A stretch of 8,548 nucleotides of DNA from an uncultured Burkholderiales bacterium. Lineage in GTDB: Bacteria; Pseudomonadota; Gammaproteobacteria; Burkholderiales; Burkholderiaceae_C. The notes under the pieces were generated by a model. That model had not been told where the DNA came from. It saw nothing but the letters and a program-made list of their open reading frames with translations, and made no database searches. The translations under genes were made by a program, and so were the position numbers. Shown one piece after another: positions 1-6,280 of this stretch (positions within the stretch are counted from its first letter, which is position 1; the number at the start of each line of letters is the position of its first letter). The DNA is taken from positions 1 through 8,548 of the forward strand of contig CAISQQ010000283.1 of the NCBI GenBank assembly GCA_903887655.1, in the 5' to 3' direction.

Positions 1-121
1 CCTTCGGCCGTTTTTGCCCTCTTGATGCGAAAACTCATCGATGCCATTGAGCACTTCAATGACTCGGATGCGGCGTGAAAAGAGATCGAGCTCAGGGTTG
101 GCTTGCGCGCTAGGCCTGCAA
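1..121. other. Window edge, unassigned; may hold the end or start of a neighbouring gene
   Basis: This stretch lies just downstream of egtB and is too short to assign. On the plus strand, frame 1 is open from the edge and stops with TGA at 76-78; its end reads ...LLMRKLIDAIEHFNDSDAA, a plausible helical C-terminus that would converge on egtB with a 43-base gap. On the minus strand, an ATG at 47-45, with a second at 38-36 in the same frame, opens a frame running off the edge (MASMSFRIKRAK...), which could be the next gene after egtB. A third minus frame is also open to the edge but lacks a good start. I do not recognise any of these peptides and cannot choose between them. No terminator-like hairpin with a T-run is visible after egtB. 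Confidence 0.3.
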
Positions 122-1384
122 TCAGCTGGGATCCTTGGCCAGCCTGAGACCCGTCAATTGCCAGCGGGCGTGGGAGGGAAAGAAGTTGCGATAACTCACT
201 CTCGAGTGAGCGTGAGTCGTGAAGGCTGAGCTGCCGCGAAGAACGAATTGGTTGACCATGAACTTGCCGTTGTATTCACCGGCCAGTCCTGACCACGGCC
301 GGTAGCCTGGGTAAGCGGTGTAGGCACTGCTGGTCCACTGCCACACGGCGCCAAACAAGTCGTGCAAGAGGGCGCTTTTGTTCCTGGCCAGACTCTCCCA
401 CTCGAACTCGGTGGGTAAGCGGGCGTTTTCGTGGCCCGGCAGGTGAACGCTGGCCCAGCGCGCATAGGCCTCGGCCTCAAAGTAGCTGATGTTCCTCACC
501 GCTTCATGGGCGTTCAAAGGCTGTAATCCATGCAGGGAAAACTGCTCAAAGGCGGTGTGAGCATTGGTTTTTAGCCAGTAAAGCGGCGCCTGAATCTTTT
601 CACGCTGAACCCAACCCCAGCCTTCGTCGAGCCACCAAAGCGATTGTTGATAGGCCCCATCCTCGACAAATGCCATCCACTCGGCATTGGTGACCAGGGT
701 GTTTCTGAGGTAGCACGGTTGTATCAATTGATTGTGAACGGGTCCTTCGTTGTCAAAGCAAAACGAGGGGCCTGGGTGGCCGATGGCTTGAATACCCGCA
801 TCTGCGGCAATCCACTGCACGCCAGGCGGGCTCGGGGCGATGTCAGGGGTCGTGTTGCGACAGGCGGGGTAGAGCGCATTGTTGAAAAACAAGTGCTGCA
901 AATCGGTTTGGATCAACTCTTGGTGTTGCTCTTCGTGGTTGATGCCGAGCTCAACCATCCAGTGCAGCCGCTCTGAGGGCGATTGCTCCAAGAGCTTCAC
1001 AATGCGGTCATCGATGTTTTGCCGCCAAGCCAGCACCTCTTGCAAGGTCGGGCGGGTGAGCAGCCCTCTTTTGGGTCTGGGGTGCTTGTCGCCCACGATG
1101 TTGTAGTAGCTGTTAAAGAGCACGGCAAACGGGGCACACCAGAATTGGAAATCGGCTTCCAAGGGCTTGAGCACCATGACCTCGTAAAACCAAGTGACAT
1201 GGGCCAAGTGCCATTTGGTGGGACTCGCGTCGTCCATCGACTGGGACTGACAGTCTTCAGCACTGAGCCCTTGGAGCAAATCGGTGCTCGCGCGCCTTGA
1301 GCTCAAAAAGCGCTTGATCAGGGCTTGGCCACCCATTTCGGCGGAAACGCAGGCCAAGGAATCGGTGGAAGCATTACTGTGCAT
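122..1384 (-). CDS. egtB: Ergothioneine biosynthesis protein EgtB (iron-dependent sulfoxide synthase)
   Basis: EgtB is a cytosolic non-heme iron enzyme that uses oxygen to join hercynine to a thiol donor (gamma-glutamylcysteine or cysteine), giving the sulfoxide precursor of ergothioneine. The 420-residue protein has the usual length and two-domain order. An N-terminal DinB-like bundle (about 25-175) carries KWHLAH (57-62) and NHEEQHQE (149-156); H62, H150 and H154 are the likely iron ligands. A C-terminal formylglycine-enzyme-like domain (about 190-415) carries RLPTEFEWE (322-330), VWQWTSSAY (347-355) and YRNFFPSHARWQLTGLRLA (398-416). A tandem tyrosine at 93-94 (NSYY) resembles type II EgtB as I recall from Chloracidobacterium, which would suggest direct use of cysteine; this is inference. 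The ATG overlaps the end of egtD by 11 bases (ATGCACAGTAA), implying translational coupling. No Shine-Dalgarno is evident; M17 is an alternative start. Confidence 0.95.
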   Translation of the reverse strand: MHSNASTDSLACVSAEMGGQALIKRFLSSRRASTDLLQGLSAEDCQSQSMDDASPTKWHLAHVTWFYEVMVLKPLEADFQFWCAPFAVLFNSYYNIVGDKHPRPKRGLLTRPTLQEVLAWRQNIDDRIVKLLEQSPSERLHWMVELGINHEEQHQELIQTDLQHLFFNNALYPACRNTTPDIAPSPPGVQWIAADAGIQAIGHPGPSFCFDNEGPVHNQLIQPCYLRNTLVTNAEWMAFVEDGAYQQSLWWLDEGWGWVQREKIQAPLYWLKTNAHTAFEQFSLHGLQPLNAHEAVRNISYFEAEAYARWASVHLPGHENARLPTEFEWESLARNKSALLHDLFGAVWQWTSSAYTAYPGYRPWSGLAGEYNGKFMVNQFVLRGSSAFTTHAHSRVSYRNFFPSHARWQLTGLRLAKDPS

Positions 1385-2324
1385 AAATCAACGCAAAATA
1401 GTGGTTGGGGTCGCTCCAGGTTTGAAAGTGCCCAAAGCCAGCAGCGCTCAACAGTTCTTGAATCGACTTGATGCTGTACTTGTGGGAGTTCTCGGTGTGG
1501 ATCAACTCGCCCGTTTTAAAGTCTCGTCTCCCACCTTCCCATGAAACAGTCACGTCGCGCAAAGCTTGTAAATAGAGTTCGACCCGTTGCAAGGTGTGGT
1601 TGATGGTGATGGTGTGGCGAAAATCGGTGACCTCAAAATTGGATCCGATCAAGCCGTTGACCACGCGCAGGATATTGAGGTTGAACGCGGCGGTCAATTT
1701 CAAGGGATCGTCATAGGCCTGCAAGAGCACGTTGTCGGCTTTCATCAAGTCCACCCCCAAGAGCAATCCCCCGCCTTCAGAGTTCATTTTGATTTGCTGC
1801 AGCAAATGCGCCGCTTGGGCTGGGCTGAAGTTGCCCAGGCTCGAGCCGGGGTAGAAAAAATTGCGCTTGATGGCGGGTAGGGTGCTGGGCAAGGACAAGT
1901 GGCTTGAGAAATCCATCCCCAAGCCCATCATCTTGATGGCTGGGAAGTTGCTTTGCAGCTTGGGCAACACGTCTTGGAGGTATTGCACCGAAAAGTCAAT
2001 CGCCACATAATCGGCGGGCTTCAAGGCGCCAAAGAGGGATTCGGCTTTTTGACAGTTACCAGCGCCCAGATCAATTAAGCAGGTGTTTTCTCCCAAAGCC
2101 TGTGCGATCTCAGCTTGGTAGGCTTGGAAGATGTGTTGTTCTGTGCGGGTGGGGTAGTATTCTGGCAAATGGGTGATGGCCGTGAACAAATGGGAGCCCA
2201 AGTTGTCGTAAAGAAATTTGGGCGAAATACAAGCATTGGCGTTGTTCAACCCCTCTATGATTTCGACCTTCAAGCCTTCAGGGCTAAAAGACGCTTCGAC
2301 GTTGAGGAACTCGGGTTGCTGCAT
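1374..2324 (-). CDS. egtD: L-histidine N-alpha-methyltransferase EgtD
   Basis: EgtD transfers three methyl groups from SAM to the alpha-amino group of histidine, giving hercynine, the first step of ergothioneine synthesis. Counting from the ATG at 2324 the protein has 316 residues, near the family's usual size. Visible motifs are LYDNLGSHLF (39-48), LPEYYPTRTE (53-62), the SAM motif IDLGAGNCQK (84-93), YVAIDFS (106-112), FYPGSSLGNF (157-166), GVDLMK (190-195) followed by AYDD with Y204, and HTENSHKYS (276-284). N165, Y204, E278 and S280 match in position the histidine-binding residues I recall from the mycobacterial enzyme. The frame is open upstream to a TTG at 2348-2346, giving 324 residues. 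Neither start has a Shine-Dalgarno, so I prefer ATG. It is the first gene of the egtD-egtB operon and diverges from the DUF427 gene. Confidence 0.95.
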   Translation of the reverse strand: MQQPEFLNVEASFSPEGLKVEIIEGLNNANACISPKFLYDNLGSHLFTAITHLPEYYPTRTEQHIFQAYQAEIAQALGENTCLIDLGAGNCQKAESLFGALKPADYVAIDFSVQYLQDVLPKLQSNFPAIKMMGLGMDFSSHLSLPSTLPAIKRNFFYPGSSLGNFSPAQAAHLLQQIKMNSEGGGLLLGVDLMKADNVLLQAYDDPLKLTAAFNLNILRVVNGLIGSNFEVTDFRHTITINHTLQRVELYLQALRDVTVSWEGGRRDFKTGELIHTENSHKYSIKSIQELLSAAGFGHFQTWSDPNHYFALIYAQ

Positions 2325-2373
2325 AATGGGTTGATTGGTATTGGACAAAATAAATTTAAACGAAAGTTAACCC
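2325..2373. promoter_or_regulatory. Short AT-rich divergent promoter region between egtD and the DUF427 gene
   Basis: Only 49 bases separate the egtD ATG from the DUF427 ATG (25 if egtD starts at the upstream TTG), so the control signals for both directions must overlap here or lie inside the genes. The part at 2345-2371 is markedly AT-rich. Weak plus-strand boxes can be drawn (TTGATT at 2331-2336 and TAAATT at 2351-2356, spacer 14), but none is close to consensus on either strand, and neither gene has a clear ribosome binding site. Leaderless or short-leader transcripts are possible. The role is inferred from position and base composition. Confidence 0.35.
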
Positions 2374-2658
2374 ATGAAAGCCATTTGGAATCACAAAATT
2401 TTAGCCTCTTCTGATCAAACTGTGGTGGTGGAGGGCAATCATTACTTTCCGGCTTCAGCCATCGATGCGAGTTGCTTTGTGCCTTCGAGCAAAACCACGG
2501 TCTGCGGCTGGAAAGGCACGGCCAACTATTACGATGTGGTGGTCGATGGCCAAAGCAACGAGGCTGCGGCCTGGTACTATGCAAGCCCCAAGCCCGAAGC
2601 CAGTCACATCGCCGGTTATGTGGCCTTTTGGAAGGGCGTTCAAGTGAGCGCCGACTAG
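2374..2658 (+). CDS. DUF427 domain-containing protein
   Basis: This small protein of 94 residues consists of one DUF427 domain (Pfam family also named NTP_transf_9), and its biochemical function is unknown. The family signature is clear: an N-terminal KAIWNHKILASS (2-13) with VVVEGNHYFP (17-26), then CGWKGTANYYDV (44-55), AAAWYYASPKP (64-74) and IAGYVAFWKGV (79-89), which form the small beta-rich fold. There is no signal peptide or membrane segment, so it should be cytosolic. The length is normal for single-domain members. It diverges from egtD across a very short gap and is followed 39 bases later by the exported methyltransferase gene in the same direction, so the two plus-strand genes probably share a transcript. 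No strong Shine-Dalgarno precedes the ATG. The identification as DUF427 is secure; any link to ergothioneine rests only on position. Confidence 0.9.
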   Translation: MKAIWNHKILASSDQTVVVEGNHYFPASAIDASCFVPSSKTTVCGWKGTANYYDVVVDGQSNEAAAWYYASPKPEASHIAGYVAFWKGVQVSAD

Positions 2659-2697
2659 GGCGCATCGAGCCTTTTACCTGGTGAAAGTGACCACAGC

Positions 2698-3498
2698 ATG
2701 AAACAATTAGGACTTGCTTTTTTGGGGCTGGGCTTGTGGGTGGCTGCCCATGCCGATGAGGCCCTTCAAGCCGCCGTGCAAAGCCCCACCCGAACCCCTG
2801 CCTATGTGGCGCGCGACGTTTGGCGCCATCCCGAAGCCACGCTCGCGTTTTTTGGTGTTCGGGCCGACAGCACCGTTGTGGAGTTGAGTCCCGGCCCTGG
2901 GTGGTACACAGAAATCTTGGCGCCCTATTTGCATGACAAGGGGCAGTTGATTTTGGGGGCCGATGACCCCGCATCAAGCAAGGCCGAGGCCATCAAATTT
3001 CGACAACAACTCGATACGAAATTCAAAGCTCACCCAGGCATTTATGACAAGGTGGTGATGGGGGTGTTTGAACCCATTAAACAGTTGAATTATGCCCGCC
3101 CCGGCAGTGCTGATGTGGTGCTCACGTTTCGCAACATCCACAACTGGATGAGTGAGGGCGATTCGGGTGTTCGCCTGGTCTTTGAAAGCGTTTTTCGCAG
3201 CTTAAAGCCGGGTGGTGTTTTTGGGGTGGTGGAGCATCGCTTGCCTGAAGACCGCCCCCAGGACCCCAAAACCAAATCGGGCTATGTTCACACCTCTTAT
3301 GTGGTGGAGATGGCCAAGTCGGTGGGTTTTAGGCTCGAGGCCTCCTCGGAGATCAACGCCAACGCGAACGACACGGCCGATCATCTCGGGGGGGTGTGGG
3401 CTTTGCCGCCGAGCTTTGTCAACGGTGAGTTGAACAAAGGCCATTACCAATCCATTGGCGAAAGCGACAGGATGACCCTGAAATTCGTGAAGCCTTGA
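2698..3498 (+). CDS. Predicted exported class I SAM-dependent methyltransferase-like protein
   Basis: The 266-residue protein begins with a typical signal peptide (hydrophobic LGLAFLGLGLWVAA, likely cut after AHA at residue 19), followed by a Rossmann-type methyltransferase domain. SAM motif I is VVELSPGPGWYTEIL (60-74), where serine and proline replace the usual first glycine region, as I recall for this group (COG4798, predicted methyltransferase). DVVLTFRNIHNWM (139-151) is a second family signature and LKPGGVFGVVEHR (169-181) is the post-motif strand. Length and domain layout fit the family. If exported, it would act in the periplasm, where SAM is not known to occur, so it may have lost methyl transfer or bind another ligand; this is inference. 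It follows the DUF427 gene by 39 bases and probably shares its transcript. No substrate can be deduced and no strong ribosome binding site is seen. Confidence 0.82.
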   Translation: MKQLGLAFLGLGLWVAAHADEALQAAVQSPTRTPAYVARDVWRHPEATLAFFGVRADSTVVELSPGPGWYTEILAPYLHDKGQLILGADDPASSKAEAIKFRQQLDTKFKAHPGIYDKVVMGVFEPIKQLNYARPGSADVVLTFRNIHNWMSEGDSGVRLVFESVFRSLKPGGVFGVVEHRLPEDRPQDPKTKSGYVHTSYVVEMAKSVGFRLEASSEINANANDTADHLGGVWALPPSFVNGELNKGHYQSIGESDRMTLKFVKP

Positions 3499-3535
3499 CT
3501 GAGCTCGCCTTGGGCTGAGCTGTCTTTGGCTCAGT
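3498..3535 (+). repeat. Hairpin with two alternative left arms after the methyltransferase gene
   Basis: GCTCAGT at 3529-3535 can pair either with ACTGAGC at 3498-3504 (loop of 24) or, through GCTCAG, with CTGAGC at 3515-3520 (loop of 8). The structure begins at the end of the stop codon, so it may protect or end the mRNA. No T-run follows, so it is not a standard rho-independent terminator. Confidence 0.35.
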
Positions 3536-3630
3536 GGTCTCAAGGGCACCGATGAACTGCCAAGAAGCCCTTTGGACCCTCTCATGGCGAAAAGCCCCCC
3601 GTTTTTTGGTATTTACCCTAGGTCGTCAAG

Positions 3631-3672
3631 GCCCTTAAAGTTGAACAATCTGGGTGTGAATCCAACTTGGGC
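3631..3672 (+). repeat. Bulged inverted repeat upstream of the binding-protein gene
   Basis: GCCC (3631-3634) and AAGTTG (3638-3643) pair with CAACTT (3663-3668) and GGGC (3669-3672), giving ten base pairs with a three-base bulge on the left arm and a 19-base loop. It sits about 25 bases ahead of the TAGAAT box at 3697-3702. It could be an operator-like element or the tail of the upstream transcript; there is no T-run directly after it. The role is unknown. Confidence 0.35.
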
Positions 3673-3696
3673 GTCATTTTGAACCCCTCTAAAAGT

Positions 3697-3702
3697 TAGA
3701 AT
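3697..3702 (+). promoter_or_regulatory. Candidate -10 box for the solute-binding protein gene
   Basis: TAGAAT matches five of six positions of the sigma70 -10 consensus and lies 35 bases before the start codon. No good -35 box is found at 15-19 bases upstream (the only nearby TTGAAC, at 3679-3684, leaves a spacer of 12). The promoter, if real, would need an activator or an alternative pairing of boxes. Confidence 0.35.
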
Positions 3703-3737
3703 CAATTTTCATTCAACCCTGAGCAAAGAACTGAGAC

Positions 3738-4892
3738 ATGAAATTTAAACAATTCACATTGAGTATGGCCTTGGCGGCGGCGACCTTGGTGGTCGCGAGC
3801 GCCTGGGCTGCAGACACGGGTCCCATCAAAATTGTCGGTTTGGTCGAGTTGACCGGACCAGGCACCACGTCGGGCACCAATTTTGACAACGGCATCAAGC
3901 TCGCCGTCAAAGAGATCAATGCCGCGGGCGGTATCCTCGGCAGAAAAGTCGAATACAAGTCCCAAGACACCCAATCCAATCCGGGCGTGGCCAAGGGCCT
4001 CACCGAGCAAGCCGTTGATGATGGCGCCTACATTGTGATGGGCCCGGTATTTTCCGGCTCCATCTTGGTGAGCATGGCGGTCACCAAAAACGCGGAGATC
4101 CCCAACTTCACCGGTGGCGAAGCGGCCGCGATCACGCAGCAAGGCAACCCCTATGTGTTCAGGAGCTCTTTCACGCAGGCGAGCGCCATGCCCAAGGTGG
4201 CCAACTTCATCCACGACAAAATGAAAGCCAAGACCGTGGACATTCTGTATGTCAACAACGACTTTGGCAAAGGGGGGCGTGACTTGATCATCAAGTCCTT
4301 GGAAGCCAAGGGCATCAAAATTGGTGCTGACATCTCCACTGAATCTGGACAAATCGACTTCAGCTCTGCGGTGGTGAAAGCCAAGCAAGGCACGGGCGAT
4401 GTGCTTTTTGCTTACACCAATGAGGAAGAGTCGGCCCACTTGCTCAAAGAGTTGAACAAACAAGGCTACAAAAAACCCGTCATCGGTGAGACGGTGCTCA
4501 CCAGCCAAAAGGTGGTGGAGTTGGCTGGCGATGCGGCCAACGGCGCGATTGCTCACGTGGGTTTAACGGCAGATGCACCCCAAGCGAGCGTGAAAAAGTT
4601 TGATGTGGCGTTCCAAAAGGAATTCAATACCCGTTCTGACCACAATGGCATCAAGGGCTACACCTCCATGTACGTGGTGAAAGCGGTCACCGAAAAACTC
4701 GGTAAAGTCGACTCCAAAGCCTTTGCCCAGGCCATGAAAGGCCTCAAGCTTTCCGCCAAAACCTATCCCGGCATTTTGATGGATGTGAGTTTCGATGACA
4801 AAGGCGACTTGGACCGCGAGAGCTACATGACCAAAGTGGTCAACGGTAAACAAGTCGTGACCGATATTTTGGCGCCTTTGAACAAGAAGTAA
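3738..4892 (+). CDS. ABC transporter periplasmic substrate-binding protein, branched-chain amino acid (Peripla_BP_6) type
   Basis: This is a 384-residue periplasmic solute-binding protein that would capture a ligand and deliver it to an ABC importer of the LIV family. It starts with a signal peptide (KFK at 2-4, hydrophobic core to about 22, likely cleavage after AWA at residue 24). The mature part begins with IKIVGLVELTGPG and continues with GIKLAVKEINAAGGILGRKVEY, the usual first beta-alpha unit of type I periplasmic folds. IVMGPVFSGSIL and VDILYVNNDFGKGGRDL mark the ligand cleft and the second lobe. The length is normal. Many LIV-type proteins bind aromatic acids, amides or short organic acids rather than leucine, so the ligand is open. 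No LivH, LivM, LivG or LivF gene is nearby, and a strong terminator follows, so it is a single-gene unit serving transporter parts encoded elsewhere. No clear Shine-Dalgarno precedes the ATG. Confidence 0.93.
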   Translation: MKFKQFTLSMALAAATLVVASAWAADTGPIKIVGLVELTGPGTTSGTNFDNGIKLAVKEINAAGGILGRKVEYKSQDTQSNPGVAKGLTEQAVDDGAYIVMGPVFSGSILVSMAVTKNAEIPNFTGGEAAAITQQGNPYVFRSSFTQASAMPKVANFIHDKMKAKTVDILYVNNDFGKGGRDLIIKSLEAKGIKIGADISTESGQIDFSSAVVKAKQGTGDVLFAYTNEEESAHLLKELNKQGYKKPVIGETVLTSQKVVELAGDAANGAIAHVGLTADAPQASVKKFDVAFQKEFNTRSDHNGIKGYTSMYVVKAVTEKLGKVDSKAFAQAMKGLKLSAKTYPGILMDVSFDDKGDLDRESYMTKVVNGKQVVTDILAPLNKK

Positions 4893-4930
4893 TCGTTTCA
4901 TGTGAACGGCCTGTCCCTTCGCGAACCGCT

Positions 4931-4972
4931 CAATCCCCGCTTGGCCTGGTGCTGATCGGGGATTGTTTTTTT
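4931..4972 (+). terminator. Rho-independent terminator of the solute-binding protein gene
   Basis: CAATCCCCG (4931-4939) and CGGGGATTG (4957-4965) form a perfect nine-base-pair stem with a 17-base loop, followed at once by seven T residues (4966-4972). It begins 38 bases after the stop codon. The T-run is only on the plus strand, so it works in one direction. It separates the binding-protein transcript from the AroE-family gene. Confidence 0.92.
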
Positions 4973-5003
4973 CTCAAGCTTTGCTTTTTATCGATTGATC
5001 ACC

Positions 5004-5858
5004 ATGTCCTTGCCCTTCAAAATCGCTGGCGTCACTGGCTGGCCCGTGGCCCACTCGCGCTCACCCTTGATCCACAATTACTGGCTCGCCAAATATGGGA
5101 TCAAAGGCGCCTACGGGCTTTTTCCAGTCAAACCGGGTGACTTGGAGGCGGCCATCAAAGGCATGGTGGCCCTGGGGATCGTGGGCTCAAACGTGACCAT
5201 CCCGCACAAGGTGGATGCGATGAAACTCATGGACCATGTCGACCCCTTGGCCAAGCGCATGGGGGCGATCAACACCATCGTGGTGACCCCAGACGGGGAG
5301 CTGCAAGGCTTTAACAACGATGGCTATGGCTATATCCAATCCTTGAAAGACGCCAATCCCCACTGGAGTGCCACGACTGGTCCCATTTGTGTGCTGGGAG
5401 CGGGTGGGGCGGCCAGGGCCATTGTGCTCAGTTTGCTCGATCAAGGCGCCAAAGAGATTCGCCTCATGAACAGGACCAAGGGCAAGGCCGAGGCCTTGCA
5501 GCAGGAGTTTTCGCTCGACGGCCCCAACCAAGGTGCTGTCCAAGTTTATTCCTGGAATGAGCGCCACGAGGCGCTCGATGGGGCGAGCTTGCTGGTGAAC
5601 ACGACCAACCAGGGCATGCACGGCCAGCCTGATCTGGAGATTGAATTGGACCGTTTGCCCCTGGCAGCGATGGTGTCCGATGCCATTTATATTCCCTTGG
5701 AGACGCCGCTCTTAAAAGCCGCTGGCGCGCGCGGCCACGTCACGGTGAGTGGCCTGGGGATGCTGCTCAATCAAGCCCGGCCTGCATTCAAAGCCTGGTT
5801 TGGCGTGTTGCCAGAGATCACACCAGAGCTTCGGCAAATGATCATTGCCACTCTTTGA
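5004..5858 (+). CDS. aroE: Shikimate dehydrogenase family protein (AroE-like shikimate/quinate dehydrogenase)
   Basis: AroE-family enzymes reversibly reduce 3-dehydroshikimate (or dehydroquinate) with NAD(P)H in the cytosol, in the shikimate pathway or in quinate breakdown. The 284-residue protein has the full domain pair. The substrate domain shows GWPVAHSRSPLIHNYWL (12-28, with S18 and S20), NVTIPHK (63-69, catalytic K69) and GAINT (87-91). The nucleotide domain shows VLGAGGAARA (130-139), the likely NADP-preferring NRTKGKAEAL (156-165), DAIYIPLETPLL (226-237) and GMLLNQARPAF (252-262, with Q257). At 104-106 it reads NND where the family normally has NTD; the catalytic aspartate D106 is kept. 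Overall phrasing resembles the type I know from alphaproteobacteria. I start at ATG 5004; a TTG at 4995 lies in frame upstream. It begins 31 bases after a terminator T-run. Shikimate versus quinate specificity cannot be decided. Confidence 0.9.
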   Translation: MSLPFKIAGVTGWPVAHSRSPLIHNYWLAKYGIKGAYGLFPVKPGDLEAAIKGMVALGIVGSNVTIPHKVDAMKLMDHVDPLAKRMGAINTIVVTPDGELQGFNNDGYGYIQSLKDANPHWSATTGPICVLGAGGAARAIVLSLLDQGAKEIRLMNRTKGKAEALQQEFSLDGPNQGAVQVYSWNERHEALDGASLLVNTTNQGMHGQPDLEIELDRLPLAAMVSDAIYIPLETPLLKAAGARGHVTVSGLGMLLNQARPAFKAWFGVLPEITPELRQMIIATL

Positions 5859-6027
5859 GCTCGGCCCTGCTGGGTTTTGAGGCGATGTAAAGCAGACCCA
5901 GGAAACTCGTTGTCCTAGGTTCGGCTGATTTGACTGCCAGATGATGAAGTTGAAGATTCTCAGCCTGGCTGATCTATCGATCACGGCCTGCCATTAAGCG
6001 ACCCCCGTTCAAGGTCATTTTTAAGCG

Positions 6028-6042
6028 TTCACCAGTCCAGGG
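6028..6042 (+). repeat. 15-base direct repeat, copy 1
   Basis: TTCACCAGTCCAGGG matches the segment at 6281-6295 in 14 of 15 positions (A versus T at position 12). The two copies are 253 bases apart in the same intergenic region, and such a match is unlikely by chance in about 500 bases. It overlaps a GTTCACC motif that recurs at 6050-6056. The role is unknown; a regulator site or a remnant of duplication are both possible. Confidence 0.5.
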
Positions 6043-6085
6043 TTTTTGTGTTCACCTTGATTTAAAAAATTGCCGCCTGTTAATG

Positions 6086-6109
6086 GGTCAATAGGTCAAT
6101 GGCTCAATT
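6086..6109 (+). repeat. Imperfect 8-base tandem repeat, three units
   Basis: Three adjacent octamers read GGTCAATA, GGTCAATG and GCTCAATT; the first two differ only in the last base. They lie about 220 bases upstream of the CoA-transferase promoter. It could be a small iterated protein-binding site or a slippage product. Confidence 0.5.
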
Positions 6110-6280
6110 GGAACGATCTATTGGCAGTGCTTGTCTCGCAAGATTTAATAAGCCACCGTTCACGCTTCATCATTTGAGCCAAGGTGGATGCAAATCGCTG
6201 AGTCCTCCAAGTCAAGGCAAGCCACACCCACGTGCAGATCTTTTGGCGCCGGCACTGGCACGGATCAAACCCACGCTCAT

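Noticed and set aside
2270..2977. Minus-strand open frame of 235 residues across the egtD start, the DUF427 gene and the methyltransferase
   Set aside because: It is a shadow of three better-supported genes; the product is rich in R, P, H and S with no domain, and it would cross a divergent promoter region.
3588..3608. Possible terminator at the C-run and T-run after the methyltransferase gene
   Set aside because: The C-run has no matching G-run to form a stem; only a weak A-T pairing around it is possible.
3702..4556. Minus-strand open frame of 284 residues opposite the solute-binding protein gene
   Set aside because: The opposite strand encodes a complete Peripla_BP_6 protein with signal peptide; the minus product shows no family features and arises from codon bias.
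4995..5003. TTG start giving AroE three extra residues
   Set aside because: ATG at 5004 is a stronger start, and the family's N-terminus is well matched from there; the TTG lacks a ribosome binding site.
5870..5901. CTGGGT/ACCCAG hairpin as a terminator of aroE
   Set aside because: The stem has six base pairs with a 20-base loop and is not followed by T residues.
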